NCBI GenBank assembly: GCA_022376515.1
Contig: WTXI01000024.1
Coordinates: 186,001 to 250,000 of the forward strand
DNA length: 64,000 bases
From: Lactifluus volemus
Lineage: Eukaryota; Basidiomycota; Agaricomycetes; Russulales; Russulaceae
Direction: 5' to 3'
The first letter of the stretch is position 1. Each line of letters begins with the position of its first letter. The notes below the pieces were generated by a model that was given only the letters and a program-made list of their open reading frames with translations, did no database searches and was not told the DNA's origin. The position numbers and the translations under genes are program-made. This document shows positions 1-10,300 of this stretch, one piece after another.

Positions 1-1
1 G

Positions 2-503
2 AATGTCACGTACCAGATGTGCAACATGGTGAGTTTTCAGGAAGACAATCAAAAAGTCACGAATGAATTAAAATCTTGACACGAACCGTCGACGACCGAC
101 GAAACGATGCACTTGGCAGACATACAAGGAACAGTCAACGAAGCTTGCAGGCCAGATCGCCTTTTTGAAGATGTATTCCACTCGGTGTGCACAGGATACC
201 GCGAGGGATGCCGTGCAGATCTTCGGAGGGCGCGGCATCACGCAGACGGGAATGGGCCGTTTCATCGAGCATGCAAGTTACCCATCTCTTCCTCCCTACC
301 CCTGTGACTGATTGTTTCGTGTTTCTTCCAGTATCATCGGGTAGTCGTGTTTGATTCTATCCTTGGGGGAGGTAAAAGCTATCTATACCCTTTTTCCATG
401 CGTTTTTATTGATGCACACCCTCCTCGCACAGCGGAGGACGTGCTTGGTGATCTGGGCGTCCGGCAAGCCATACGTTCAATGCCCCCAAACGCACGTCTT
501 TAG
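2..503 (+). CDS. Acyl-CoA dehydrogenase, C-terminal part (5' end outside window)
   Basis: FAD-dependent acyl-CoA dehydrogenases oxidise acyl-CoA to enoyl-CoA in fatty-acid or branched-chain breakdown. Four exons are readable: 2-28 (ending TYQMCNM), 120-272, 332-371 and 433-503. Joined, they give the C-terminal helical domain with the family motif QIFGGRGITQTGMGRFIEH, then YHRVVVFDSILGGAEDVLGDLGVRQ and a TAG stop at 501-503. Introns are 29-119, 273-331 and 372-432; the second begins GCAAGT, so it is a GC-AG intron. The N-terminal FAD and substrate domains lie upstream of the window. A broken copy of the last exons, intron included, sits at 7130-7250. The protein family is certain; the exact substrate class is not. 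Confidence 0.93.
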
Positions 504-520
504 TTACGGTGGGAAACCGT

Positions 521-600
521 TTTTGTAAAAAAAAATTCTGCATTTATATCCCGCAACATGTAACTAAGATGAAGACGCGGGTGGAATTGGCGGCAGGCGA
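521..600 (-). repeat. SINE-like / LINE 3'-end fragment, copy i
   Basis: Carries the shared 3'-end block (positions 537-560, core catttatatcccgcaacatg) followed by a stretch like gaagacgcgg. The same block recurs at 643-667, 1418-1442 (opposite orientation) and 23477-23500. The T-rich run just before it is the reverse complement of a poly(A) tail, so the element reads on the minus strand. It is short and probably 5'-truncated. Confidence 0.5.
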
Positions 601-628
601 GGGAGTCATTTGGATGGATAATACAAGG

Positions 629-755
629 TTTTTTTTTTAAAGTCTGCATTTATAGTCCGCAACATGTGGGGTGGGACGCAAAGGCGGCTGAGGAAGTAAG
701 CGTAGCGGTGTACTCGACGGTTTCGTGGTTGTGTGAGGGCGGGTGGTATGTACGT
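629..755 (-). repeat. SINE-like / LINE 3'-end fragment, copy ii
   Basis: Starts with ten T residues (629-638, a reversed poly(A) tail), then the shared 3'-end block at 643-667. It continues into a roughly 55-bp stretch around 693-750 that is the reverse complement of 1310-1365 in copy iii. Copies ii and iii are therefore two insertions of one family in opposite orientation, which makes the interval look like an element with long inverted ends. Confidence 0.55.
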
Positions 756-1640
756 TAGACTTTACAAGTAAAGTAGCATTTACAGGAGCTGCCTGCTGCG
801 GTAGGTCGGCCCGGAGAAGCCCGACACACCCTTACAACAAACTGTTGTGTCTAGAAGAGAGTTGTATCAGCGAGAGATGTCCATGTGGTCACTCGCCAGG
901 TTAATCCAACCGGCTGCAAGGAATGAGTATATTTCCTCTTGGGTCCTAAAGTCCGCAAGAGGCCTGAAGTCCGACTCCGAACCATCAGGTTTCCGCAGCT
1001 GTGGTAGTAGTACCCTAGTGGGGTCTGTGTGTTGGGGCAGGGGGTCATGGGGAGCGGGGATAATACAAGGCTGGGATGAAAAAACAGAAACATGTACCGG
1101 TCCACCAGCCCGGCCGGCTCCAGCGGAGACTGGGATAAGCTGATGGCAAATCTCCTCAGGCTAACACTTGGCATTTACCTTTCTCATCCTATCAAGCACG
1201 GCCCAAAGAGGGAAAGCTGTGAACATTTTCGTCAAATAGACCAGCGCCTGCATGCTCCCGAGACAAGTCTGGCCCGGGAACACTTGTAAACCGTACTATA
1301 GTACACTACCCCCACCCGCCCACACAACCACGAAACCGTCGAGTACACCGCTACGCTCCTTAATTCCCCAGCCGCCTATACAATCCCACCCCCGGGGACC
1401 GCGTCTTTATCATAGCCACATGTTGCGGAATATAAATGCAGACTTGAAAAAAAAACTTGGCATGTACCTTCGGTATCTAGCGGATATGTTAGTTTCCCAG
1501 AATACAAGCGCTTTCCAACAAAACAGAAACATATCCAGGGGTCTACAGTACGTGTACGTGTGCGGTATGGCGATACCCCTCTAAATGCGTGATTCGTTCT
1601 CATAACTACTACCACCTCAAGTGGGGATGCGTCGAGCTGG
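690..1640. repeat. Large direct repeat, copy A (left of the P450)
   Basis: This block recurs in the same orientation at 5574-6205 on the other side of the P450. Shared stretches include the chain around 698-730, the block from the ggtcggcccggag segment (about 800) through the Val-Leu-Leu-rich minus-strand coding segment (about 850-1000), and the 1500-1620 segment ending in the 3' flank of the ABC transporter. Copy A differs from copy B by an internal insertion at 1180-1454 and by loss of about 80 bp of coding sequence. The minus-strand peptide of this copy still ends FRTQEEIYSFLAAGWINL, then a stop. Confidence 0.7.
1180..1454 (+). mobile_element. SINE-like retroposed insertion with poly(A) and 14-bp target duplication
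   Basis: Comparison with copy B of the surrounding repeat, which lacks this segment, shows a 275-bp insertion. It is flanked by 14-bp direct repeats at 1166-1179 and 1455-1468 (13 of 14 identical, acttggcatttacc / acttggcatgtacc) and ends in a run of nine A directly before the right-hand copy. Those are the marks of target-primed reverse transcription. The 3' part contains the shared block at 1418-1442. No coding capacity is visible. It could be a SINE or a 5'-truncated LINE; no pol III box was confidently recognised. Confidence 0.7.
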
Positions 1641-2559
1641 AGAGAATCGATAATCACGACAGATCCGTCGTATAACTACCAGCGATCCCTTCTGTACCAG
1701 CTCAGGAAAGAGATACTAGGACAAAAATTCCTCCGAGGGACAATGCGGTCAATGTAAAGTCATCAGGCATGTTGCAAACAAGTTGAGAGTCGCCCCACGG
1801 CCGTGCAGCCCGATTATAATAGCTTATGGGGGCAGTGCAAGCACGCCGGCTGGCGGGTGCTGGATCACACATAACAAGGCCGGTCTCTCTAACTGATCGA
1901 CGTGTACAGTATAACCTATACCGCCAAATTTCAGACTCCGTTCGGCTGTCTACTACTAGTGCCGCCGTCCTGACATCTGTGCTCGTCTGTATCGCCCCAG
2001 TAACTACAATTCCTTCCCCGTGATCACCGACTGATTCGCATGCAAAGCAACCCCATCATTTAGTGGTGTCTTCCCGCTCTGAAAGTCTGTAAAGTGCTGT
2101 ATTGATTGCCTGTTATCTAGCGGGCCGGGCCGGTTTTGTCTTTGACGCGAGATGCGAGACTGGCACGCATCAGCTCTCGGATCGGGCTGTCCGTGCCATT
2201 GGTGCGACAATCTTTAATTGCGATGATCTTCATCGCTTGATCATATGTCTGTAAGATTTTAGGCAATATATTTTATTTGACGTTGTTGTCTCAGTGTGTA
2301 TAAAATTGTTTTGATCGTGAGGCCTGACGATCTCGCATTCATACTAACCCTCCGGGGGCAATGGGCCATGGCGGTGCAACGGATCAGTAAGGTGTCCATT
2401 AGGGCCGCCTTACAGGAGCCGAGCAGGAGCTGAGTCGATACTGTACCGCGGTTTGTTGGCAAGTGTTGTTTACTGACCGGGCGCCGCGGCGACAGACACG
2501 GGTTAAAAGAGAAAGAGAGAGAGAGAGAGATCGCATCCGCACCCCACAACCCGCAAATT
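1641..2559. other. Intergenic, upstream of the P450
   Basis: No gene is supported here. The only notable feature is an (AG)n microsatellite at about 2510-2530 immediately before the P450 start, probably in its 5' leader. Confidence 0.4.
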
Positions 2560-4929
2560 ATGTCTTTGGTTTCAAGCTACCTCCCCCTCCCTGAAACTTA
2601 TTCCGTTGTTACAGCTGCTGTCGTCTCTGCCGTCACCTACATAATTTACATCGTCGCGAGCTTGGTCATTGCTCACCGGTCTGCTCCTATCCGGGATCTC
2701 CGTGGACCAAAATCTGTGAATTGGTTGACCGGAAGTTATGAAAGGAACGTTTGGATGTCGGATGCTCAGGACAAACAGTTGGAGTGGGTTCGAGAGTATG
2801 GTCCTGTCTTCAGATATCATAACTGGTTCAATGTGGGTGTTGTTTCATCTTACGAGTGCGAGTGCCAACGACTGGAGTCTGACGCCTTGCAGTTAAAGAG
2901 AACTTACACAACAGATCTCCGCGCGTTGAAACACATTCTCAACGCTCCTGAGTTTGATAAGAGCGATAATGCTCGTTCAGTATTAGGGGACTTCCTCGGA
3001 ACAGGTTGGTCGATTTCCTCTGAATTTTCAACATTTAATGTGGATTATCTAGGCTTGCTATTTGTTCAAGGTACAGCTTTTAGTATCGCTCGTCTACATT
3101 ATCATTGTCGGTGACCCCTGACCGCCCCTTGATAGGGTTAAAGCACAGACAACAGGTGGCTAGATTTATCCAAGGTTTTACCGTTAAGCTAATCCGTTCT
3201 TTGCAGCGCAGAATTATGGTCTCTCTCATTTATTTGATAAGGTCCCTTTGTTGAATTCATGTAAACAGAATCCTGCATTTGGCCTCCCCCAAGTCAAGGT
3301 GTTATCCCAGTTGTTTGTTGAAAAGGCTAATGAGGTTTGATTGTCTATTTGTGCATGGTACACTGCTTACGGCGTTTTAGCTACGAGATGCCCTGATTGC
3401 AGAGGCATCCCAGTCGCCTGGGCCTGACGGATCGGTTAGGCTAGACATATATTTGTGGCTCAATAAAATCACTCTAGACATTATAGGCGAAGCAGGTATG
3501 GGACAACCTTATCATGGCTTAGAGAGTAAGAAAAATTTGATTTCACAAAGGCTTCAATCATTCATTCGGGTCCCTTTCAAGTTATCTGGATGAGGCCCAT
3601 ACGTTGATCGATGGACTTCACAAATTCATGTCATTTGATCCATTCAGTATCAAATATATGATTCCGATATTCATCCCACTGGCTCGACGCATTGTGTGTC
3701 GTTCTTCAATTGGATTAAACCTGTTTTTTGACATACTCATAGCCGACTGATCGTTCTCGTGCACAAGCTACCACGCTCACGGCCATTCGATCCCTTAGTA
3801 AATCCTTGATTTCCCAGAAGAAGGCTGAAATACTTGCTGCTACGGAGAGCGATGCAAAGAGCGGGGTCGAGAAGAGTGATATTCAAGGGCGCGATCTACT
3901 CAGTCTTCTCATGAAGGCAAACATGGCTACAGATATAGCGGACAGCGCGCGAATGAACGAGGAGGAGATCTTGGCGCGTGAGTGCCATACAATGTTATCT
4001 CAGAAAGATAAATATTGATCAAACCCACTGCGAAGAGGTCCCAACCTTCATTATCGCCGGTCATGAGACAACAAGGTACTTCTCTCTCCGCCTAGCGGCA
4101 AGCACACCGGCTTACCCTTTTTTAGCGTTGCTGTCGCATGGGCCATTTACGCTCTTAGAAACCATCCTGCCGTCCACGCTAAGCTGAATACAGAGGCCCG
4201 TGCATTTCACACGGACACCCCAACCATGGATGAGCTCAATGGGATGACATACCTTGACTATGTAATCAGGGAGGTTTTGCGCCTCCATGCTCCAGTCCCG
4301 GAAACGGACCGGGTTGCCAAGGAAGATACTGTTGTCCCATTAAGCGAGCCGTTCACTGACCGACATGGAATCAAAAGGCACGAGTTCAGGCAAGTCATCT
4401 CACTTGTGTGCCACACTCTACTTTTGTTGAATGACAGGTAACAGAATGCGAAAGGGAGACGTAGTCGTTATTCCGATTCTGGTTGTTCATAAATTAAAAT
4501 CGCTATGGGGTGATGATGCCGATGAGTTCAGGTGAGCGTCCTCGGCTTGCGCATCAACATTGAGTTTTACCGTTCCTGCAGACCAGAACGCTGGGAAACC
4601 ATTCCAGAGGCTGTTAAAGCTATCCCAAGTGTCTTCAGCAACCTGCTCACGTTCCTCGCTGGCCCGCACGCGTGCATCGGTTACCGCTTCGCCATCATCG
4701 AGTAAGTCACCCGTCTATGCCGGTTGGAGTGGCGACGCCCTCAACGATACCCCATATCAGGATAAAAGCGCTTCTATTTACTCTCGTTCGGTCATTTGAT
4801 TTTGAACTTGCGGTTCCGTCGAGCGATGTTACTCGACGGACGGTCATTGTCACACGTCCTTTACTGTCCTCTGATACTGAGAAAGGGCCTCAACTGCCAC
4901 TTATCCTTCGGGCCGTGAAGTCTGATTAA
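2560..4929 (+). CDS. Cytochrome P450 monooxygenase, complete, 14 exons
   Basis: Haem-thiolate monooxygenase, ER-anchored by an N-terminal hydrophobic segment (residues ~15-40). Reading through 13 short introns gives an unbroken protein. Family motifs in order: HRQQRRIMNPAFG (C-helix), the I-helix oxygen-binding motif AGHETT, the K-helix ExxR as EVLR in [18 protein letters not shown], and the haem-binding loop [13 protein letters not shown] with the cysteine ligand. The stop is TAA at 4927-4929. Introns include 2833-2892 and 4390-4444; the latter starts GCAAGT and is GC-AG. The gene lies alone between two direct-repeat blocks (690-1640 and 5574-6205). The sequence looks functional. It belongs to the broad fungal microsomal P450 group with GPHxCIGxRF; the CYP family and substrate cannot be told. 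Start chosen as the first ATG before the membrane anchor. Confidence 0.93.
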
Positions 4930-5064
4930 CCACACGGACCTCAAGCTATTAACAGCGGTCGTAACTAATTGTTCTGAATCGCCCTGTAGTCTGTTTTTAG
5001 ACATGTTTCTTTCGGGTCCACTAGACTGTTTCATCTATTACACAAAGCCTGTACCATATCATGT

Positions 5065-5418
5065 CTAAGCTAGGGGAAAGATCGATATAAGAAGAAAGCA
5101 GTAGGAGTGTGGACAATGCGACAAATCAATCTTCATACTCTTCTCTGCCAGGCCGGAACAGTGCCATGAGATTCCTCGATTCTGGACAAAATACGGCGGC
5201 GGTGTCACTCGGGTGAGGGCCTCACGCAGGCTTACGTCGCCAACATCGTCAACGCCGACCTTGAGAGCGTCATCCGATTCCCCGAGGTCTATGTCATCTT
5301 CTCGGCGAGGATTGCCCTGTACCTCGATGTAGATGCCGTTTTTGCCGAAACCGGCGTCGGTGCACACCTTGGCGATGTCAGCGAGGAGCGGGAGGTCTTC
5401 CGGGAGGACGTTCGCCAA
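5065..5418 (-). CDS. Unrecognised ORF, possible exon of an unknown gene
   Basis: An open frame that extends back beyond the first ATG to about 5500 and reads GEAVEYLANVLPEDLPLLAD, then acidic stretches (REDDIDLGESDD), before a basic hydrophobic tail. Composition is protein-like (amphipathic Leu-rich start, acidic middle), but no family is recognised and no flanking exons were found. It sits between the P450 and repeat copy B, so it may be a remnant left by the rearrangement of this region. Confidence 0.3.
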   Translation of the reverse strand: MANVLPEDLPLLADIAKVCTDAGFGKNGIYIEVQGNPRREDDIDLGESDDALKVGVDDVGDVSLREALTRVTPPPYFVQNRGISWHCSGLAEKSMKIDLSHCPHSYCFLLISIFPLA

Positions 5419-5573
5419 ATACTCGACTGCTTCACCTGCCAGGGCCAGAACACATGAAAGTCGAAGCCAGCTAACCCGAGTCCCGTTTTATAGTTCGCTC
5501 CCGCTGGCGACGGCCGACAATGCGTTTCTCAATGATGATTCTGCACGGCGATCGATCGTGCCACCCCGGCCCA

Positions 5574-6205
5574 CGTAGCGGTGTACTCGACGGTTTCGTG
5601 GTTGTTTGCTCCGGTAGGTCGGCCCGGAGACTCCCGACACACCTGATCATAACAAACTGTCATATAGAAGAGATGGAGTGGTATCAGCGAGTGGTGTCCA
5701 TGTGGTCACTCGCCAAGTTAATCCAACCGGGTGCAAGGAACGAGTCTATTTCCTCTTGGGTCCTAAAGTCCGCAAGAGGCCTGAAGTCCGAACCATCAGG
5801 TTTTGGCAGCTGCAGTAGTAGTACCTTGGTGGGGTCAGGCAGGAACCATCCAGGGGGAAATGCTCCTGTAGTAGCGCATCCAACGAACCTCCAGTTACCA
5901 TTGGCGTTGCATCGCTGTGTGTTGGGGCAGGGGGTGCATGGGGAGTGGGGATAATACAAGGCTGGGATGATAAAATAGAAACATTTACCAGTCCACCAGC
6001 TGGAGCCGACTCGGCTCCAGCGCACTAAGATAAGCTGATGGCAAATCTCCTAACACTTGGGATTTACCCCCGGTAGTTAGTGAATATGCTTTCCAACAAA
6101 ACAGAAACATATCAAGGGGTCTACAGTACGTGTACGTGTGCGGTATGCGGATACCCCTCTAAATGCGTGACTCGTTCTCATAAATTACTACCACCTCAAC
6201 GTGCA
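5574..6205. repeat. Large direct repeat, copy B (right of the P450)
   Basis: Same orientation and order as copy A at 690-1640, beginning with the cgtagcggtgtactcgacgg stretch and ending with the segment around 6085-6200 that also flanks the ABC transporter 3' end. It lacks the SINE-like insertion seen in copy A and keeps a longer minus-strand coding segment. Direct repeats on both sides of the P450 suggest that the P450 segment was placed here by duplication or by recombination between them. Confidence 0.7.
5684..6010 (-). pseudogene. 3' end of an unknown gene carried in repeat copy B
   Basis: Minus-strand reading gives CNANGNWRFVGCATTGAFPP, then PDPTKVLLLQLPKPDG and FRTQEEIDSFLAPGWINL, with a TGA at 5684-5686. 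A clean intron precedes it: gtaaatg donor next to the WWTG codons and an acceptor after the CCCAACACACAG stretch. The same C-terminus, slightly diverged and missing about 30 residues, is in copy A. Reading-frame conservation between the two copies argues that this was a real protein end. The family is not recognised and no upstream exons could be joined, so it is treated as a gene fragment. Confidence 0.45.
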
Positions 6206-6692
6206 CAACCATGAACCAATTGTTATCACCCAGAGTCTTAAAGGCCTAGCTCTGGCCCCGATAGTAGAGGTCATCCCATCTCACAAGCGTGTAAGCGTGT
6301 GTTGGGGTCATCTTCATAACTCGTCACTGGCCTCGCGCTCCTCGCGTGCACGGCGTATATCTTCGAGCGTGATAGCAGAACGCTCGCACATTGCGCGGAA
6401 AATGCCGTTCTGCGCATGAAGAACCTCGGGTGCGTCAAACTCGGCGATACTACCATTGCCCATCACACAAATACGATCATACGAGATGATCGTGCGCAAC
6501 CGATATATATAACAAGTTTCAGTTTTTATTTTTATTTTTCGTCACAAAAAGAATAGATAGGAGGCGGCGGGGGAGGACGTACGGGCGATACATACGATGG
6601 TGCGGTCATGAAACTCGGTTTCGATCGTTTCTTGAATCTTACAATCCCTCCCGTATCTACCGACGCCGTCGCCTCATCCAACACGAGGATAC
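6205..6692 (-). pseudogene. Truncated duplicate of the ABC transporter 3' end
   Basis: Near-copy of 7325-7735, the end of the adjacent full ABC transporter, including its last intron. It keeps the Walker B stretch [12 protein letters not shown], the exon with [19 protein letters not shown], and the C-terminal [20 protein letters not shown], stop at 6314. Similarity ends abruptly at about 6692, just inside the Walker B exon, and the frame after ATASVD is broken. It holds less than a quarter of one nucleotide-binding domain and cannot work. Because the intron is retained, it arose by DNA duplication and not through RNA. Confidence 0.85.
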
Positions 6693-7129
6693 AATGGAAG
6701 GCAGCGAGAAATTTAAGAGACGCCGAAATTAAAAAGCCATGCAGGGGCACGATGGTGTAAAGAGGGAAAAAGGGAGACGGTTTTGCCCGGGCAGTCACAA
6801 CAGGCTCTGAGAACCAGGAGACCTACCGGAGTATCCGTGGCTTTACAGCACCCCTGCTGTAGTACTTACTGAAATGTTCTTGGCGGCCACGCACACAGGC
6901 ATAGCCAGTCTGATGGAAGCCAGGTGCAGGTGGAAGTGGGAGTTGAGGAAAAAATGCGGGACACAACACCATGCGGCCAGAAACCGTAGAATAGCGCCGG
7001 GATCGCCGAATAGAGAACTGGGCAGTTAATGAGAGACGAAAACGATCAACGTTTGGAACAATGATACAAGACTGAGAAGTGAAAGCAGTAAAAATGTGCC
7101 GGTTAAATACATAAAACGAGCGCTGAGTC

Positions 7130-7250
7130 ATGTTTGATTCTATCCCTAAACTCCTTTTCCATCCGTTTTTATTGATGCACTCCCTCGCGGAGGACGTGCT
7201 TGTCGATCTGAGCATGGCAAGCCATCCCCCAAATACACGACTTTAGTTAC
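7130..7250 (+). pseudogene. Broken duplicate of the acyl-CoA dehydrogenase 3' end
   Basis: Matches 346-505: tgtttgattctatcc, the last intron with its tttttattgatgcac stretch, the final exon segment gcggaggacgtgctt, and the terminal ctttag. Short deletions remove the GGA codons, the intron donor and several final codons, so it cannot encode the domain. It lies about 120 bp from the stop codon of the intact ABC transporter. This preserves what looks like the original convergent arrangement of the two genes. Confidence 0.8.
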
Positions 7251-7369
7251 CGAGATCTTGTTTTGTTTTAGATAGTGTGTACAAAGTGTCTGTGTGCGGT
7301 ATCTCTAATTGTTCTCATACTAACCTCAACGTGCACAGCCATAAACCAATTGTTATCATCCGGTCATCT

Positions 7370-10300
7370 TCAAAACTCGTCACTGGCCTCGCGCTCCTTG
7401 CGTGCACGGCGTATATCTTCGAGCGTGATAGCAGAACGCTCGCACATCGCGCGGAAAATGCCGTTCTGCGCGTGAAGAACCTCGGGTGCGTCAAACTCGG
7501 CGATATTACCATTGTCCATCACACAGATACGATCATACGAGATGATAGTGCGCAACCGATCTATAACAAGTTTCAGCTTTTTTGTCACAAAAAGAAATGG
7601 GGAAGGACGTACGGGCGATACATAGGATGGTACGATCATGAAACTCGGTTGCGATCGTTTCTTGAATCTTACGATCCGTGTCGTAATCTACAGACGCCGT
7701 CGCCTCGTCCAAGACGAGGATCTTGCTATCCTTGACCAGCGCACGGGCAAGTGAGACGAGAGAACGTTGGCCGATGGACAAATTCGATCCTTCGTCTTCG
7801 ATGGGACTGTCCAACGTAAAGCGTGGCGCGTTTGGCGTCGTCGATCCTGTCCCCACTCCTCCCTCCTGTTCCTCCTTTTCGCCATCGACACCCGCTTCTT
7901 CCTCAGTTTTCACGGTGGACATCCGTTTGTGGTCTTCGATCAGGTATGAGCGTCTGAGGGCATCCCAAAGCCGTGCGTCGTCGTGTAGTCCGAATGGGTC
8001 AAGGTTGGACCGTAGAGTCCCAGAGACTAAAGCAAAGGCAAAAAAAAACATGTCAGTCGTTGCAAAAACATGAAACAAGTTGTTAGAAAGAATTCCACAC
8101 ACGTACATAGCGTGGCTTCTTGTGGTATGATCGAGATGGCATTACGGACATCGTCCAGTCCAATCTTGGAGATGTCGACACCGTCAATGGTGATTGAACC
8201 TGACACCAATTCGACAATGCGGAACAACGCAACCATAATGGACGATTTCCCAGCACCAGTCCTACAGGAAAGGAAGGAAACATCAACAAACTTGTTACGC
8301 AGGGGTAATTTGAGAAATGCAACCAACCGTCCAACGATCCCTACTTTCTCTGCCCCCTCGACGCTCATGCTGAGCCCCTTCAAGACAAGTGGAAGCTCAG
8401 GGCGATACTTTAGAACCGCATCTTTTATCTCGAGCTTCCCTTCTCCGGGCCAAGGTGCGGCGGGCTTTGCTTCTGCCATCTCGTGAGGAGGTTCCTGCTC
8501 TAGCTCACGTGCATAGTAGACGATCCGCTCGACAGCGTTCATGTCGTTCTCGACTTCGGCAAGCTGCCTGACCATCCAACCAAAAGCCTAGAATAAAACC
8601 GGTTGAATATATATAGGAGATTGACTGGAAACATTAATGCCTCACCTGTTGAATGGAGAGGATGTACGAGAGCGTAAGGCCAGTTTGCGCTGATGAGACG
8701 CTGAATCGAGTCCCGACGGTGAGCATGGCAACAGTCAAGGTGAGTAGTATCCCGAGAAAGTCAAGCCGGATACCGAGCCATCGCTAGTTCAATGTTAGCC
8801 CGAAATCTGCACATAGAGACACTAACTGACCTGATTTGTGCAGGTCATCCAATATGCTCTGTTCTCAATGTCAACCCGGTTTCGGTTCTCTTTCAAGAAT
8901 CGGTCTTGCTCTTTATATGCACGAATAGTTGCAATGCCTGACAAAGACTCGGAGAAGTGGGAATATAAGGAGGACCGTAAGATGGCATCAAGACGCTGCA
9001 AGTGTCTCGCTCAGCGCCTCTTCTTCAGTTATAACGTAAAGCGAAGCGCGCACCTTCATCTCTCTAGCACTCGCACGGTAAAAGGCAGCGGCCATAGCAT
9101 AGAGAATAGAGACGATGACGACAGCGATGAGGAACCAAGGAATAACAATCGAGATTAGAATAATAGCGCCCAAATGTTGGAAAAGGTGGAGAGGAACATT
9201 CGGAAGGAGTCTAGCGAAGAAGAAAAGTCAAAATAATACAAATCTAGGCCAGGGGTACGAACCCGCAAGCGTGTTGTCAATCGTGTCGATGTCCTTCGAA
9301 AACCGATTCATAATACGGCCAATTGGCTAAACGGAGAATATTCAGAGGGAGGACAAACTCGATAAGGAAGAGGTGCGCGTACCGTTGTCTCAAAGAAGGA
9401 CATTGGGCCGTGCATTACGCGGTCGATGGCATCCTACCAGGCTGTTGAACGGTTTGGATAGAATAAAAGCGAAGGGACATACGTGATGGAGCCGCCTCGA
9501 GGCAGAGTAAATAATTAAGGCAACGGTCATGCCGGTCAAAAAGCCCGCGAGGGCTAGCCCAATGCCGAGCAATGCATAGATCCCCATCTATAAAATAAAA
9601 TGAGACGTTGATAACCTCACAATGGCACAGGCATACGTAGAAGCCTTGAGGTTGTGGCCAGTGACTGTAGTAAACGATTAGCTACAGTTGAGGTCCAGGA
9701 TCTGCAGCACGCACCGATCTTGCCACCAAACAAGCCTATTTATGGTCATCAACGTTCGTCAAGGTACGCTGACTATAAAAGCGACACACCAGTACGACGA
9801 TAGCAGTTGCGAGGCTTGCAGCAGCACAAGAGACAAGAAAACCATCGGCAGAAGTATCACACCATTCCCTGACTGGAAATATTGTTTGTATATCTGGATA
9901 TTTACCGCGCCGGTGTTGCGCTCTTCTGCCTGCATGAGTTGCGCGCCGCGCATTGCAGATCTGCGCTTCTTGGTATTCTCGTCCACGTCTGCATCGTCGA
10001 TGTCTGCGGCCTTGTCTCCCTTGGGCTGGGACGCCGTTTGGTCCTTAGAGACGAATTCATCAAAGGTGCGCGAAAAGTCACCACCGTTGGTCATCATCTC
10101 GTCAAAAGTGCCACGCTCGACGATGCGGCCGTCAACCATAAAGTAAATATAATCCACTTTGGGCAGAAAATGAAGGGCGTGTGTGACGAGAATCCGCGTG
10201 GCACCAGAGGTATTGTCGAGGAGCACGTTGTTAAAGACAGACTCGCCGACATGAGCATCCAGAGCGGAGAGGGGATCCTGAATTTCGTGTTCAGCATAAA

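Noticed and set aside
529..1442. The whole 0.5-1.4 kb interval as one DNA transposon with long terminal inverted repeats
   Set aside because: The inverted match (about 643-750 against 1310-1442) is better explained by two insertions of one poly(A) retroposon in opposite orientation. Copy iii has its own 14-bp target duplication, and the sequence between is shared with copy B, which lacks it.
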